Shown here piece after piece: positions 1 through 16,379 of a stretch of DNA of 64,000 nt. The notes beneath the pieces were generated by a model. That model was not told where the DNA came from. It did no database searches and saw nothing but the letters and a program-made list of their open reading frames with translations. Made by a program: the position numbers and the translations under genes. The DNA is from Cichorium intybus. Its lineage: Eukaryota; Streptophyta; Magnoliopsida; Asterales; Asteraceae. The stretch lies in NCBI GenBank assembly GCA_023525715.1, contig CM042012.1, positions 119,048,298 to 119,112,297 of the forward strand, read 5' to 3'. Each line of letters starts with the position of its first letter. The stretch's first letter is position 1.

Positions 1-989
1 GTTTTATTATGTTATGTTGTGGATGAAAATAAGATTTTGCATGCTAGACAACCTAGATAATTAAACATAATCATCAAGGAGTTTGTATTTTCAAAAGTTG
101 ACATTTAAAACATAAGATGTGATAAAATTGGTTTTATTAAAATGGGTTTTGTTATAAAACCTACTAAGTCAAGTTTTGAAAATGATTGAAACAAGAAATA
201 AAATAGAGATTTTATGAACTCTTACAAACTCCAACCCTAAGTAATAATGGTAATTATTTAGGATTATAAATTGGTTCTAATATATGTGATCAAACTCAAA
301 CTTAATATTGGATATTAATTGTAATCTTGACCACAAACAAAGAATCAATAAAATGGAGATTTTATGATTAAGGAACCAATTAACAAAATAAGATTTAATG
401 GTACCATGTTCATTGGATGCATGCAATCTACATGATACCATATGTTTTTCAAAATTAGAATTGTAAAACATTCAAATCCCTTATGAAATACGAATCAATG
501 TCGTCCCTCTTAAAGACATTCATGTATCACTTGTATTTCCTTGTGGGATAAAGGATACCTAACCACTTGGAGTCTTCTTGTGATACAAGAAGTAGTTTTG
601 CAATATTGATGGGATAAAGGACACCTAACCATCAATAGTTGACAAAACTACACGTCCGTTTAAGTAGGATGATTCGTTTGGAAATCTCTTGTGATAAAGG
701 TCACCTAAGCATTAGAAATCCAAGGCATAGATGGGATCAAACATGCCAAACTTATAAATGTTATAATGGGATCCCATAAATCTAGAAATTATATTTGGAT
801 ATAATTGGTAAACCGTTACCTACCTTGTTGATTCGAATAGGCGGGATAAAGGATACCTAACCACTTATTCGTAATGCAACTTGGATTCTAGACCTTAATT
901 AATTAAAGTTTATGAAACAAGAAAGGGTATTAATTATTAAGGACTTAATATCATAATTTACTAAATAGAACCTTGTTAAAATTTTGTAG
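1..989 (+). mobile_element. Ty1/copia leader (5' untranslated region), left arm
   Basis: Untranslated leader before the gag start at 990. It mirrors 5905-6893 on the other strand almost base for base (paired positions sum to 6894), so the repeat runs off the window at base 1. It holds four copies of a box reading GATAAAGG, two variable bases, ACCTAA (about 551, 611, 682 and 842), each near a short palindrome-like context. No 5' LTR for this arm is visible; it would lie left of the window. Confidence 0.85.
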
Positions 990-2967
990 ATGGCACCAAA
1001 CAACACACACTCGGCTCCTAACAAAACCTCACTACGGTCTCTCCTTGAAGGAGAAAAACTTAACCATACCAACTTCTTGGATTGGTACCGTAGTGTGAGA
1101 ATTGTTCTCAAACAAGAAAAGAAAGAATATGTTCTCAATGAACCACTTCCAGAAGAGCCCCCTGCCATTCCTAAGCCCGCACACGATGCATGGCTTAAAA
1201 AGATGGATGATTCCATCGATGCATCATGCCTCATGCTGGCAACCATGATTCCCGACCTTCAGAAGGATTTGGAGAATCATTCAGCCTATGACATGATTAA
1301 TCAACTAAAGGAAATGTTCCAACAACTTGCAAGAACGGAAAGGTTCGAAACTGTTCGGGCTTTCCATGCTTGCAAGATGGAGGATGGGCAGTCGGTAAGC
1401 TCTTATGTGCTCAAAATGAAGAGTCACATTGATCATTTGGCACGTCTTGGAGTTGTGATGCCCGATGAGCTAGCAACGGATATGATCCTTAACTCCTTGA
1501 CAAAGTCCTTTGATCCTTTCGTCATGAATTATAACATGAATGGTTTAAACAAGACAATCCCGGAATTACATGGGATGCTAATTACCGGTGAAAAGAGTCT
1601 GCCTAAGAAAACCACTCAAGTTCTCATGATCAAGGAAGGTGGCACAAAGAGAACTAGACCCGAACACCCCAACAACTCCAAGGGAAAGGGAAAGGCAAAG
1701 GTTGTCAAAGGAAAGGGCAAGAAAGTTGTCCAATCATCCCGTCCGCCCAAGAAGAAGGCAAAAGTTGCCAAAGAAGACGCGTGCTTCGAATGTGGCAAGG
1801 TTGGGCATTGGAAGAGAAATTGCCCTACATATCTTGCGGAGTTGAAGAAGAAGAATGACGGTGAAGGCACTTCAGGTATCTATGTGATAGACCTAGAACT
1901 TTATAATTTATCTCCTAACACATGGGTATTTGATACTGGTTGTGGAACTCACATATGTAATATGTTGCAGGGGTTCAAAAGGAGTAGGCGACTGAAGGCA
2001 AATGAGGTAGTACTTCGGGTTGGAAACAATGCAAGGGTTGCGGTGGATTCAATTGGAAGTTTTAATTTATTACTACCTAATGGCTTGTGTATGACATTGT
2101 TGAATGTTTATTATGTTCCTAGCTTGACTAGGAATATTATTTCGGTTGCTAAATTAAGACAATGTGGATTTGATCTTTCCTTTAATAATGATGATATTTG
2201 CGTTTACAAAAATAATGTATTCTATTTTGAGGCTAGGCCTTTAAATGGAATTTATGAAGTAAACCTTGATGAAAAGACTAACCATGGCTCTTTATACCAC
2301 ACTTTCACCAAGAAACCCGAATTTGATTTGAGTCAAACCTATCTATGGCATTGTCGCCTTGGGCATATAAACAAGAATCGCATATCCCAACTTCAAAAGA
2401 GTGGACTTTTGAAGGCAAATGAGAATGACTCATTTGATATATGTGAATCTTGTTTACATGGCAAGATGACTAAAGCTCCTTTCTCCGGAACCAATGAGAG
2501 AGCAAAGGACTTGTTAGGAATCATACATACGGATGTATGTGGTCCTTTCAAGCCAATGACTAGATATGGTGAAAGATATTTCATCACCTTCACTGACGAC
2601 TTTAGTCGTTTTGCATATGTTTATTTAATTAAACATAAACATGAGGCGTTTGAAATGTTCAAAACGTTTCAAAGTGAAGTGGAAAATCAACTCAACAAAA
2701 CAATTAAAGTTCTTCGTTCTGATAGAGGAGGTGAGTACTTAAGTACAAACTTTATGGATCATCTTAAGACTTGTGGAATTGTTTCACAACTTACTCCACC
2801 TGGAACACCACAACATAATGGTGTGTCTGAGAGGCGGAACCGAACACTGTTGGATATGGTTCGATCCATGATGAGTAGAAGTACTTTACCTTTATCATTT
2901 TGGGGTTATGCTTTACAAACAGCTGCTCGTCTCCTAAACATGGCACCTATCAAGGTTCATGTAAACT

Positions 2968-2969
<2 letters not shown>
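990..2969 (+). pseudogene. Ty1/copia gag-pol, truncated after integrase (left arm)
   Basis: Retrotransposon polyprotein of 659 residues in one open frame. Gag occupies roughly residues 1-290 and ends in a CCHC zinc knuckle (CFECGKVGHWKRNC). An aspartic protease core follows (FDTGCGTH, about 315). Then come the GAG-pre-integrase finger (LWHCRLGH ... CESC) and an integrase core whose D-D-E residues are all visible (HTDVCGP, LRSDRGGEY, NGVSERRN). The gag-protease-integrase order is diagnostic of Ty1/copia. The frame breaks after AARLLNMAP, where the sequence jumps into LTR DNA. Reverse transcriptase and RNase H, which should follow integrase, are absent, so this copy cannot replicate alone. The ATG at 990 was chosen because the right arm has the same start and sequence upstream is mirrored but non-coding. 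The frame is intact and differs from the other arm by only a few residues, suggesting recent origin. Confidence 0.92.
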
Positions 2970-3949
<980 letters not shown>

Positions 3950-3954
3950 GAGAC

Positions 3955-5904
3955 GAGCAGCTGTTTGTAAAGCATAACCCCAAAATGATAAAGGTAAAGT
4001 ACTTCTACTCATCATGGATCGAACCATATCCAACAGTGTTCGGTTCCGCCTCTCAGACACACCATTATGTTGTGGTGTTCCAGGTGGAGTAAGTTGTGAA
4101 ACAATTCCACAAGTCTTAAGATGATCCATAAAGTTTGTACTTAAGTACTCACCTCCTCTATCAGAACGAAGAACTTTAATTGTTTTGTTGAGTTGATTTT
4201 CCACTTCACTTTGAAACGTTTTGAACATTTCAAATGCCTCATGTTTATGTTTAATTAAATAAACATATCCAAAACGACTAAAGTCGTCAGTGAAGGTGAT
4301 GAAATATCTTTCACCATATCTAGTCATTGGCTTGAAAGGACCACATACATCCGTATGTATGATTCCTAACAAGTCCTTTGCTCTCTCATTGGTTCCGGAG
4401 AAAGGAGCTTTAGTCATCTTGTCATGTAAACAAGATTCACATATATCAAATGAGTCATTCTCATTTGCCTTCAAAAGTCCACTCTTTTGAAGTTGGGATA
4501 TGCGATTCTTGTTTATATGCCCAAGGCGACAATGCCATAGATAGGTTTGACTCAAATCAAATTTGGGTTTCTTGGTGAAAGTGTGGTATAAAGAGCCATG
4601 GTTAGTCTTTTCATCAAGGTTTACTTCATAAATTCCATTTAAAGGCCATTTAAAGGCCTAGCCTCAAAATAGAATACATTATTTTTGTAAACGCAAATAT
4701 CATCATTATTAAAGGAAAGATCAAATCCACATTGTCTTAATTTAGCAACCGAAATAATATTCCTAGTCAAGCTAGGAACATAATAAACATTCAACAATGT
4801 CATACACAAGCCATTAGGTAGTAATAAATTAAAACTTCCAATTGAATCCACCGCAACCCTTTCATTGTTTCCAACCCGAAGTACTACCTCATTTGCCTTC
4901 AGTCGCCTACTCCTTTTGAACCCCTGCAACATATTACATATGTGAGTTCCACAACCAGTATCAAATACCCATGTGTTAGGAGATAAATTATAAAGTTCTA
5001 GGTCTATCACATAGATACCTGAAGTGCCTTCACCGGCATTCTTCTTCTTCAACTCCGCAAGATAGGTAGGGCAATTTCTCTTCCAATGCCCAACCTTGCC
5101 ACATTCGAAGCACGCGTCTTCTTTGGCAACTTTTGCCTTCTTCTTGGGCGAACGGGATGATTGGACAACTTTCTTGCCCTTTCCTTTGACAACCTTTGCC
5201 TTTCCCTTTCCCTTGGAGTTGTTGGGGTGTTCGGGTCTAGTTCTCTTTGTGCCACCTTCCTTGATCATGAGAACTTGAGTGGTTTTCTTAGGCAGACTCT
5301 TTTCACCGGTAATTAGCATCCCATGTAATTCCGGGATTGTCTTGTTCAAACCATTCATGTTATAATTCATGACGAAAGGATCAAAGGACTTTGTCAAGGA
5401 GTTAAGGATCATATCCGTTGATAGCTCATCGGGCATCACAACTCCAAGACGTGCCAAATGATCAATGTGACTCTTCATTTTGAGCACATAAGAGCTTACC
5501 GACTGCCCATCCTCCATCTTGCAAGCATGGAAAGCCCGAACAGTTTCGAACCTTTCCGTTCTTGCAAGTTGTTGGAACATTTCCTTTAGTTGATTAATCA
5601 TGTCATAGGCTGAATGATTCTCCAAATCCTTCTGAAGGTCGGGAATCATGGTTGCCAGCATGAGGCATGATGCATCGATGGAATCATCCATCTTTTTAAG
5701 CCATGCATCGTGTGCGGGCTTAGGAATGGCAGGGGGCTCTTCTGGAAGTGGTTCATTGAGAACATATTCTTTCTTTTCTTGTTTGAGAACAATTCTCACA
5801 CTACGGTACCAATCCAAGAAGTTGGTATGGTTAAGTTTTTCTCCTTCAAGGAGAGACCGTAGTGAGGTTTTGTTAGGAGCCGAGTGTGTGTTGTTTGGTG
5901 CCAT
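3955..5904 (-). pseudogene. Ty1/copia gag-pol, truncated and frameshifted (right arm)
   Basis: Reverse-strand counterpart of the left arm: gag with zinc knuckle, protease (FDTGCG), pre-integrase finger and integrase with D-D-E residues. It reads from the ATG at 5904 to a frame break near 4640, then resumes in another frame from about 4560 to about 3955. The break is an 11-bp tandem duplication of GGCCTTTAAAT near 4640-4661, absent from the left arm. Only a handful of residues differ from the left arm (for example A/S, P/S and G/D substitutions). The integrase ends at AARL and runs straight into antisense LTR, a few bases before the left arm's own break. Reverse transcriptase and RNase H are missing here too, so both arms lost the 3' half of pol at nearly the same place. 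Confidence 0.92.
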
Positions 5905-7806
5905 CTACAAAATTTTAACAAGGTTCTATTTAGTAAATTATGATATTAAGTCCTTAATAATTAATACCCTTTCTTGTTTCATAAACTTTAATTAATTAAG
6001 GTCTAGAATCCAAGTTGCATTACGAATAAGTGGTTAGGTATCCTTTATCCCGCCTATTCGAATCAACAAGGTAGGTAACGGTTTACCAATTATATCCAAA
6101 TATAATTTCTAGATTTATGGGATCCCATTATAACATTTATAAGTTTGGCATGTTTGATCCCATCTATGCCTTGGATTTCTAATGCTTAGGTGACCTTTAT
6201 CACAAGAGATTTCCAAACGAATCATCCTACTTAAACGGACGTGTAGTTTTGTCAACTATTGATGGTTAGGTGTCCTTTATCCCATCAATATTGCAAAACT
6301 ACTTCTTGTATCACAAGAAGACTCCAAGTGGTTAGGTATCCTTTATCCCACAAGGAAATACAAGTGATACATGAGTGTCTTTAAGAGGGACGGCATTGAT
6401 TCGTATTTCATAAGGGATTTGAATGTTTTACAATTCTAATTTTGAAAAACATATGGTATCATGTAGATTGCATGCATCCAATGAACATGGTACCATTAAA
6501 TCTTATTTTGTTAATTGGTTCCTTAATCATAAAATCTCCATTTTATTGATTCTTTGTTTGTGGTCAAGATTACAATTAATATCCAATATTAAGTTTGAGT
6601 TTGATCACATATATTAGAACCAATTTATAATCCTAAATAATTACCATTATTACTTAGGGTTGGAGTTTGTAAGAGTTCATAAAATCTCCATTTTATTTCT
6701 TGTTTCAATCATTTTCAAAACTTGACTTAGTAGGTTTTATAACAAAACCCATTTTAATAAAACCAATTTTATCACATCTTATGCTTTAAATGTCAACTTT
6801 TGAAAATACAAACTCCTTGATGATTATGTTTAATTATCTAGGTTGTCTAGCATGCAAAATCTTATTTTCATCCACAACATAACATAATAAAACATTCAAT
6901 CATCACAAGCATGCATGGGTGCATAAACACAAGCCAACTAGTTTGATATTTCATGTGAGCCATACATGAAATATCAAGTCCAAACCTAGGGACAAAAAGG
7001 TGACAAAAACTCAACCAAATGATCTTCGATTTGGCTACAATTTTGCCAAGCTTCTTATATCACCAAATGACACTTGAACCACCATTTATTGACATCATGG
7101 AGTGAGTTATGAATTTTCTTTGGCCCCCATGAAACTTGCGAAATTCAGGGCAGCAGGAAGAAGATTTTTGTGATTTTTGTTGCATTTTTCAATTCATTCT
7201 TGGCCTTATTGATGCTAATACTTGTTGAAACTTAATGTATATACTAGATATCAAAGTTACCAACAAGTATATCACCAAATAACCAAGATATGAATTTTAA
7301 AACACTTCCAAAACAATTTTGAAATCTGGACAGCAGCTCTTCAGAAAGTGCTGCTGTTGGGTGCAATCTTCTCTTGGTCTTTTACTTCCTTCTCTTGTTA
7401 CATTTAGTGAAATAAATAAAATACAACTATTCTAATATTTACAAAATGAATATTAAGAAGGAAATAACTAATTATTATTACAAACCATTTGAATAAATGA
7501 ATAGATTACAACCATATCGAATACAAACACAAAACATGCATCATATGGTCCTTGGCTTGTTTATGCACCATTTTATCACATAAAATTATAAGAAAATCAA
7601 CACTTTGTTTTTCTAAGGCAACATCTATGTAACCAAATGCATGCATACATAAAATATAGTTGGTTACATAAAATCATAGATTATATATTTGCATGTTGCC
7701 AAAGAAGCCATGCATGAAACTTTCATTCATGAAGATGAACATTCATGGCTTCCAAAAACCAAGTTTATCCAAATAAACTTATTATCTAAACATGCAATAT
7801 AGCCAT
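5905..7806 (-). mobile_element. Ty1/copia leader, right arm (complete)
   Basis: Non-coding leader of about 1.9 kb between the primer binding site and gag. The part 5905-6893 mirrors 989-1 and carries the same four ACCTAA boxes. The part 6894-7806 has no partner inside the window. No open frame of note. Confidence 0.8.
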
Positions 7807-7819
7807 GGCTCTGATACCA
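7807..7819 (-). promoter_or_regulatory. tRNA-iMet primer binding site of the copia element
   Basis: Minus strand reads TGGTATCAGAGCC, complementary to the 3' end of initiator methionine tRNA. It starts two bases inside the LTR end, the usual position for minus-strand primer sites in plant Ty1/copia elements. Confidence 0.9.
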
Positions 7820-7821
7820 AT

Positions 7822-8535
7822 TGTTGGAAATCAAGGTTCATGTAATTAGTTTCAAAAACAAGAGTTTGCAACGGAAGCATAAAATCATGAACACAAATTC
7901 CATTTTCAAGAGGATCATGCTACATGCATGTAGAGATAAGATGAAGAACAAACATAGATTAAGTTCAAGATCATAACCTTTGTTCTTGGGTTTGGTTTGG
8001 ATGATTTTGATAGCTAGGAATCAAATTAGAATCCCTCTATAGTTGATCCACCACAAGCTTGAACACCCTTGAATGCTAGTTCCACAACTTGCAAGTTAGA
8101 ACTCCTTTTCTTGTGAAACAAAAATCTAATTTTTGCTAACTATCAAGAGAGCTTTTTGAGAGTTTCTTTGGCTGATTTTTGAAGCAAGAATGATCACAAT
8201 AACACCCTCAAAATCTTCCACTATATCACCCACTTGGAGAAAAGAAAAGCACATGTAACTAGCTTAAAAGAAAGTCCCATTTGATTTCTATAATCAAAAG
8301 CTAGAAGACACAAAGCATCTTCCACCTCTTTTAAGTTCTTAATGCATTCTTTTCCTTCCAATATGGCTGATTTTATGATGACAAAGGAAGTGCTAGTGGG
8401 TTGTTATTATTTATAAAACTTAGATAATAAAAGCTTATAAATAATACATCTTCTTATTTCTTAAATGGGATAACATTTAACCCATAATCATATACATAAA
8501 TAAACCATCTAGATATACAATCTTAATTGTATAAT

Positions 8536-8619
<84 letters not shown>

Positions 8620-8963
8620 ATATATATATATATATTATTTAATTTACCAATTAAATTAAATAAAAGGCTTACTTATAAATCAATTAAATCGTTTAACAAT
8701 TTAAACAATTTAATTGTTACACTTAATTAATTCATCACATATGAATTACTAATCAACCTTTAATTTTTGTAGTTATTATTATTTACCTCAAATAATAATA
8801 ACCTACAAGATTAAATTGCAAGTTTAGTATCATTTGATGTTAAATCAAATTTAACGTTCTAAATGATCAATTTGTGTCAAACTTGTTGTTGGTGTGACCC
8901 TATAGGATCATGTATTATTAGTAATATCATTTTATGATCATCCTTGGGCATATAGAACTAACA
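7822..8963 (-). mobile_element. Complete Ty1/copia LTR (5' LTR of right arm)
   Basis: Read on the minus strand it begins TGTTAG at 8963 and ends CCAACA at 7822, giving the expected TG...CA short inverted termini; length 1142 bp. The primer binding site follows directly. An internal (TA)n tract lies at 8535-8636. The 5 bp beyond the LTR (8964-8968) would be the target duplication, but its partner is outside the window. Confidence 0.9.
8535..8636. repeat. (TA)n microsatellite inside the copia LTR
   Basis: About 100 bases of TA with two CA interruptions; counterpart of 3199-3327. Confidence 0.97.

Positions 8964-11384
<2,421 letters not shown>

Positions 11385-11459
<75 letters not shown>
11385..11459. 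repeat. (TA)n microsatellite
   Basis: 75 bases of TA shared as the boundary of two adjacent TIR elements. Confidence 0.97.
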
Positions 11460-11462
<3 letters not shown>

Positions 11463-11982
11463 GAAGTTCAAATGAGACAATGTAAATTTTGTGAGACCGA
11501 GAGACTCAATCCTAACCACTCCTTTTGGAGATCAAAAAATTAAAATTAAAATTAAAATAAGCTAAAATAATGAGAATTTTCAAAAAAAAAATTCTACTTA
11601 TTTTTGCTACTTATTCTATCTAAAAAAATTTTAAAAAACATTTTAAAAAAAAAAATTCGAAAATAAACCTGGAAAAATCAAAAAAATATTCTAGTAGAAT
11701 GTTGCTGGATGTTGCATATTTTAATAGAATATTACACAAACTAGTGTAATATTCTATCAGAATATGAAAAAACGCTAATTTTTTTATTTCTTAATTTATT
11801 TTTTTAAATTTTTAAAAATTTTTTTTGAATAAAAAAATGACGAAAATAATGAATAAAAACATTTTTTTCAGTTTTTTTCATTTATTTTGCATTTTTTTAA
11901 TTTTTTTTGTTTTACATCCAAAATGAGTGGTTAGGAATGCGTCTCCCGGTCTCACAAAATATAATGGTCTCATATGAACTTA

Positions 11983-11986
<4 letters not shown>
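11460..11986. mobile_element. TA-flanked TIR element 2 (527 bp)
   Basis: About 60-bp imperfect terminal inverted repeats: GTTCAAATGAGACAATG at the left against GTTCATATGAGACCATT at the right inverted, both continuing into TTTTGTGAGACCG and CCTAACCACTC. Interior is A/T homopolymer-rich with no cargo. Confidence 0.82.

Positions 11987-12048
<62 letters not shown>
11987..12048. repeat. (TA)n microsatellite
   Basis: 62 bases of TA, right boundary of TIR element 2. Confidence 0.97.
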
Positions 12049-12050
<2 letters not shown>

Positions 12051-14008
12051 TTTATAATTTCTTATAATTTTTTTAAAATAACGAGTTCTCAGCAAGTAGC
12101 AGTTTAAAAAAAAATAAGAACTAGAACAGAAACCGCCTAAAACAGTTCCAATTCTAAAAACGAATACCTTCTACTGCTGCTTACCCTAATATAATCTAGG
12201 AGTCCGCAATAAAATCTCAAATTCTGTCTATACTAATTAAACTAATAGAAGTACATCGATAAATACGCAATAATGGTTTCATCTTTTTTAATATCGTTTC
12301 AGGATTCCTAGGAAATTTCGTTAAAGATATGTTCCCACTCATTTGAAGATAATTCGAAATATTCGTTTGGCTACACACTCAAAGTAAAATTACCCATAAT
12401 AAAGATTATATAGACTTTCATTGCATTATAAAAAAGAGACTTTTGACCCTTTCTTTAAAGGTTGACAAGTTGACAATTGTTTTGTAGCCTTTACAACAAA
12501 TAATGAATGATTTTGAATCTGAAACATAAATAAATTTATTTTCATTGCATTATAAAAAAGAGACTTTTATCCTTAACAACGTGAAACATAAATAAATTTA
12601 TTTTATAATGTTTCTTTATTTTGAATCTGAATGTATTATAATTTATCATCTTTTAGTTGACTGCGAGACCAAAAATGAAATAATTAAGTCTAAAAAGAAT
12701 TATATCATTCGAATGTGGAGTGTTTTAGTTTTCAAGGCCTAATGATAAATTGTAGTAGTGATACATGAGTGGATGGTTGTGAAAATTTGGTTTTTGCGGT
12801 CTTTCTTTGACAGATTTTTATGCAAAATCATTAGGGACAAAGTCCCATGTTTGTCACCAAGCAAACCCCTTCCTTTTTGACTTCCAAACTAATATTTCGT
12901 CGTTGCATCATTGATATGTCTAAATTTAATTGCAAATTAAATACAGCTGTATTGATATCCTAGTGTCTTGAATGTGAACTTTCTTTAACAGTTATTTCGA
13001 CGCTGCTTCGTTAGAGATTCTTTTACATGGTAAAAAGTTAGCATCAATTAACTGGTGAATGATTCTTCATATCTTAATCATTCTTCAAATAGGTTTACAT
13101 ATTAATTAACAGAAGTGAATTAATGTTTTGTGTTTGTGAGTTATCATTTATAGTGCTTCTTATATTTCCAAAATCTGTACATTTCACAAAAACAGACAAC
13201 CTTGCAAAACTATTTCCAAAACCAAAAATGTTCGTCTATGATGTTAGAAAAATTATATCGCAAAATGAAAACATTTATTGAACCGTTTGTGAATGACTTT
13301 TTGTCATAAAAGTAGTTTTTCGTAAGAGGTTTTATAATATCCTCCTACAAAATCTTTCTACTTACTATATCCAACAAGTGTCAAAATCAAGATAAAAAAT
13401 CAAGATAGAGAATTAATAGATTCAACTAGATAGGAAGATGAAATAGGAGGATTGAGTATGAGGAAATATAATTTTCCAATTCACAAACCCATGCTTAAGT
13501 TATCATATGATAAACATATAAAAAGTGTTTATACACATCTTTAGTCAATTTTATGATCAACCCTTATTAATAATAGTGCCAACAAAACAACTAATAAGAA
13601 ACAGAAATAGATAGTGGTATAACAAAAAAAAGAAAAAAAAAACATCTCACATGGTGGGAGGTGTGATACATATTGCTTAAGAAAAAAGTGCATGACAACT
13701 ATAATATATGGTTAATTGTATACGTCTTCCATACTTCCAGTTCCATGACGCCTTATGGGTATTCCTTGGTATCACTCATGAAATAGGAAATATTTTAAAG
13801 ATCAGAGCAGAAATCTATGTAAAATCCTTGAGAGTAATTTTTGTGTATCCCACACGATCATTATTACAAATTTGGTACTTTAGCCTCGTTCGTCAACTAA
13901 ATGGTGTCGTACTTACAAAGTGGCAGACAATTGTCAATTGGTATACCGGAAAAAGACAAAACATTTTCATAATGGTAAGGTTATTGGAATTACGTATGAT
14001 ACAATGCA
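12049..14008. other. Intergenic, no recognised gene
   Basis: AT-rich sequence without a recognisable protein or RNA gene. One local duplication: a stretch around CATTGCATTATAAAAAAGAG occurs at about 12421 and again at about 12544. The plus-strand open frame at 13708-14019 (103 codons) shows no family motif. Confidence 0.5.
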
Positions 14009-14020
14009 ACTTGTTGTAGA

Positions 14021-14156
14021 TTTTTTTTTGAACGGCTGATTAGTTGTTAGAAGTTAGTACACCTTGTTAGTCAACTCCGCCTATGCTTGGGATAGAACCC
14101 AAGACCTCCAATCTAAGAGGCAAAGCCTCTACCAAGTGGGCTAGTCCCACATTGGC
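14021..14156 (-). mobile_element. SINE (tRNA-derived retroposon)
   Basis: Read on the minus strand, the head carries an RNA polymerase III A box (TAGCCCACTTGG) and a B box-like GGGTTCTATCC at tRNA-like spacing, and the element ends in an A tract. It is flanked by a 12-bp direct repeat with one mismatch, ACTTGTTGTAGA at 14009-14020 and ACTTGTTATAGA at 14157-14168, the expected target duplication of LINE-mediated insertion. Length 136 bp is within the plant SINE range. Confidence 0.8.
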
Positions 14157-14337
14157 ACTTGTTATAGATGTTGAAATCTATTGTGAATAGATGTGTGGTC
14201 CTTACTTGCAAGTTGCTAAGATTACGACCATGCTTCTAAGTTCTATCATCTTGCTAATGGGTCCGTCTCTAATTAATTAGAGACCAAACTATGTAAGCGG
14301 TCAATAAATTGTGACCAAAATATAGTAGTCGCTATAT

Positions 14338-15006
<669 letters not shown>

Positions 15007-15769
15007 TAAAGATCAAATAAGAACCAAAAAAATCATGAGAACCGGGGAACCAAATCTGGACCTTTAGATCATAAATTTTGATGGCCTAGATCAATAGTGG
15101 CATAATTGTAATTATAATCAAATTTAAGGACATATTAGGTTTTTAAAAAATGAATACAAGGGTAAATCTGGGATTAAAAATCGATCTAATCCTGGTAATA
15201 TGCAATCCCCGTGAATAAGCCTAATATCTCTCTCTCTCTATTTTTCTTTCTTGATCGTGTTCTCTCGCCTCCCACTCCATCCTTAATGGTTCACCGGCTC
15301 CTCCCTAATAGCATGAAGATTGGAAGCAGACGACATCGGAGATGAACACCACCACAATGGTTCACTGCCTCCTCCCTCTAAACCGCCGGCCGACACTTCT
15401 TCATATTCCCTCGACCCCGATCATTGTGCAAATCGTCGCAGGGATGCACCCACATACGATTCAATCGACACAAAGGTCACAAGTTAATTTTAGTTGAATC
15501 GACGTCCATCTGGGTCTGTTGCTCAAGGTAAGAAACCTGCCTTTTATCCCGCCAGTCCTCACAACCTGATCAGTTCTACATTACAGCAACTCAGCCGGAA
15601 GTCTCGATCCCACACCTCCTGGTGGACCCACAACTGAAATCGACTGGTCACTCAACCAAGCTCGCTCACTCAGGTAATTGAAAAACCTTACACACCAACT
15701 GTTCGATGAAATGACTCAATGAACTCAACTATCACAAAAGTATCTCATTTGTGTTTTCTGTTGAAATAG

Positions 15770-15911
15770 GCAAAATTTGACCGTGAGTGGACCAAGACCG
15801 AATCCCCAAGGCTCTTACCACTACGGGTTGATCAACACTACTCGAACAATTAGGATTGTGAATTCTGCACCTTTTATTGGTGGAAAACAAAGATACGCGG
15901 TTATGATAGTG
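15770..15911 (+). pseudogene. Captured exon of an SKS/L-ascorbate-oxidase-like multicopper oxidase
   Basis: Following an acceptor-like GAAATAG at 15763-15769, the frame reads QNLTVSGPRPNPQGSYHYG and then INTTRTIRIVNSAP and GGKQRYAV. These are the signature of plant SKU5-similar / pollen L-ascorbate-oxidase homologues (secreted or GPI-anchored cupredoxin-fold proteins), where NLTASGPRPNPQGSYHYG lies upstream of the third cupredoxin domain. After RYAV the expected continuation NSVSF is replaced by unrelated sequence. The fragment covers under a tenth of such a protein and contains none of the copper ligands. The frame is open across the recognisable part, so capture is fairly recent or the copy was maintained. 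Identity to a specific family member cannot be decided. Confidence 0.75.
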
Positions 15912-16379
15912 TGTATACTCTGGATTTTTATTGGGAACTGGTTTGGGTTTCACTGCAATAGATGATGTAGACTCTAACTTATATGTATCAGTTGTGATTG
16001 TTAGGGCTTCAAACGGTACAGTAAATCTTCCTTATATTGGATGTTTAATCTTTCGCTGATCTCTATTAACTATTATTACTATATTTTGGGTCCCAAAGAT
16101 GGTGTTTTCAGGTCCCTAGCTTGCCACTCCTCATGGGTGTTTTGCCACTCCTCACGGCTATTTTGGGTCCCAAAGATGGTGTTTTCAAACAAGATAAAGG
16201 CAGGTAATCGTCAATTCTAGAATAGTAGTTCTTTTCCTTTTTTTTGAATCACATATACTTTTTCTATATTTATGGGTACATTGCAGACATATTTGGATCT
16301 TCAACTGTTAATGGAGCTTTGATTGTCATGGGATGGTCCCATGGTCTGTAGTGGATCGGTGGTGGAAGCCGATTGTATG

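Noticed and set aside
899..1246. 115-codon minus-strand frame opposite gag (and its mirror at 5648-5995)
   Set aside because: Antisense shadow of the copia gag frame.
14080..14156. tRNA gene
   Set aside because: A/B boxes are present but the cloverleaf does not close and the sequence continues as a SINE with A tail and target duplication.
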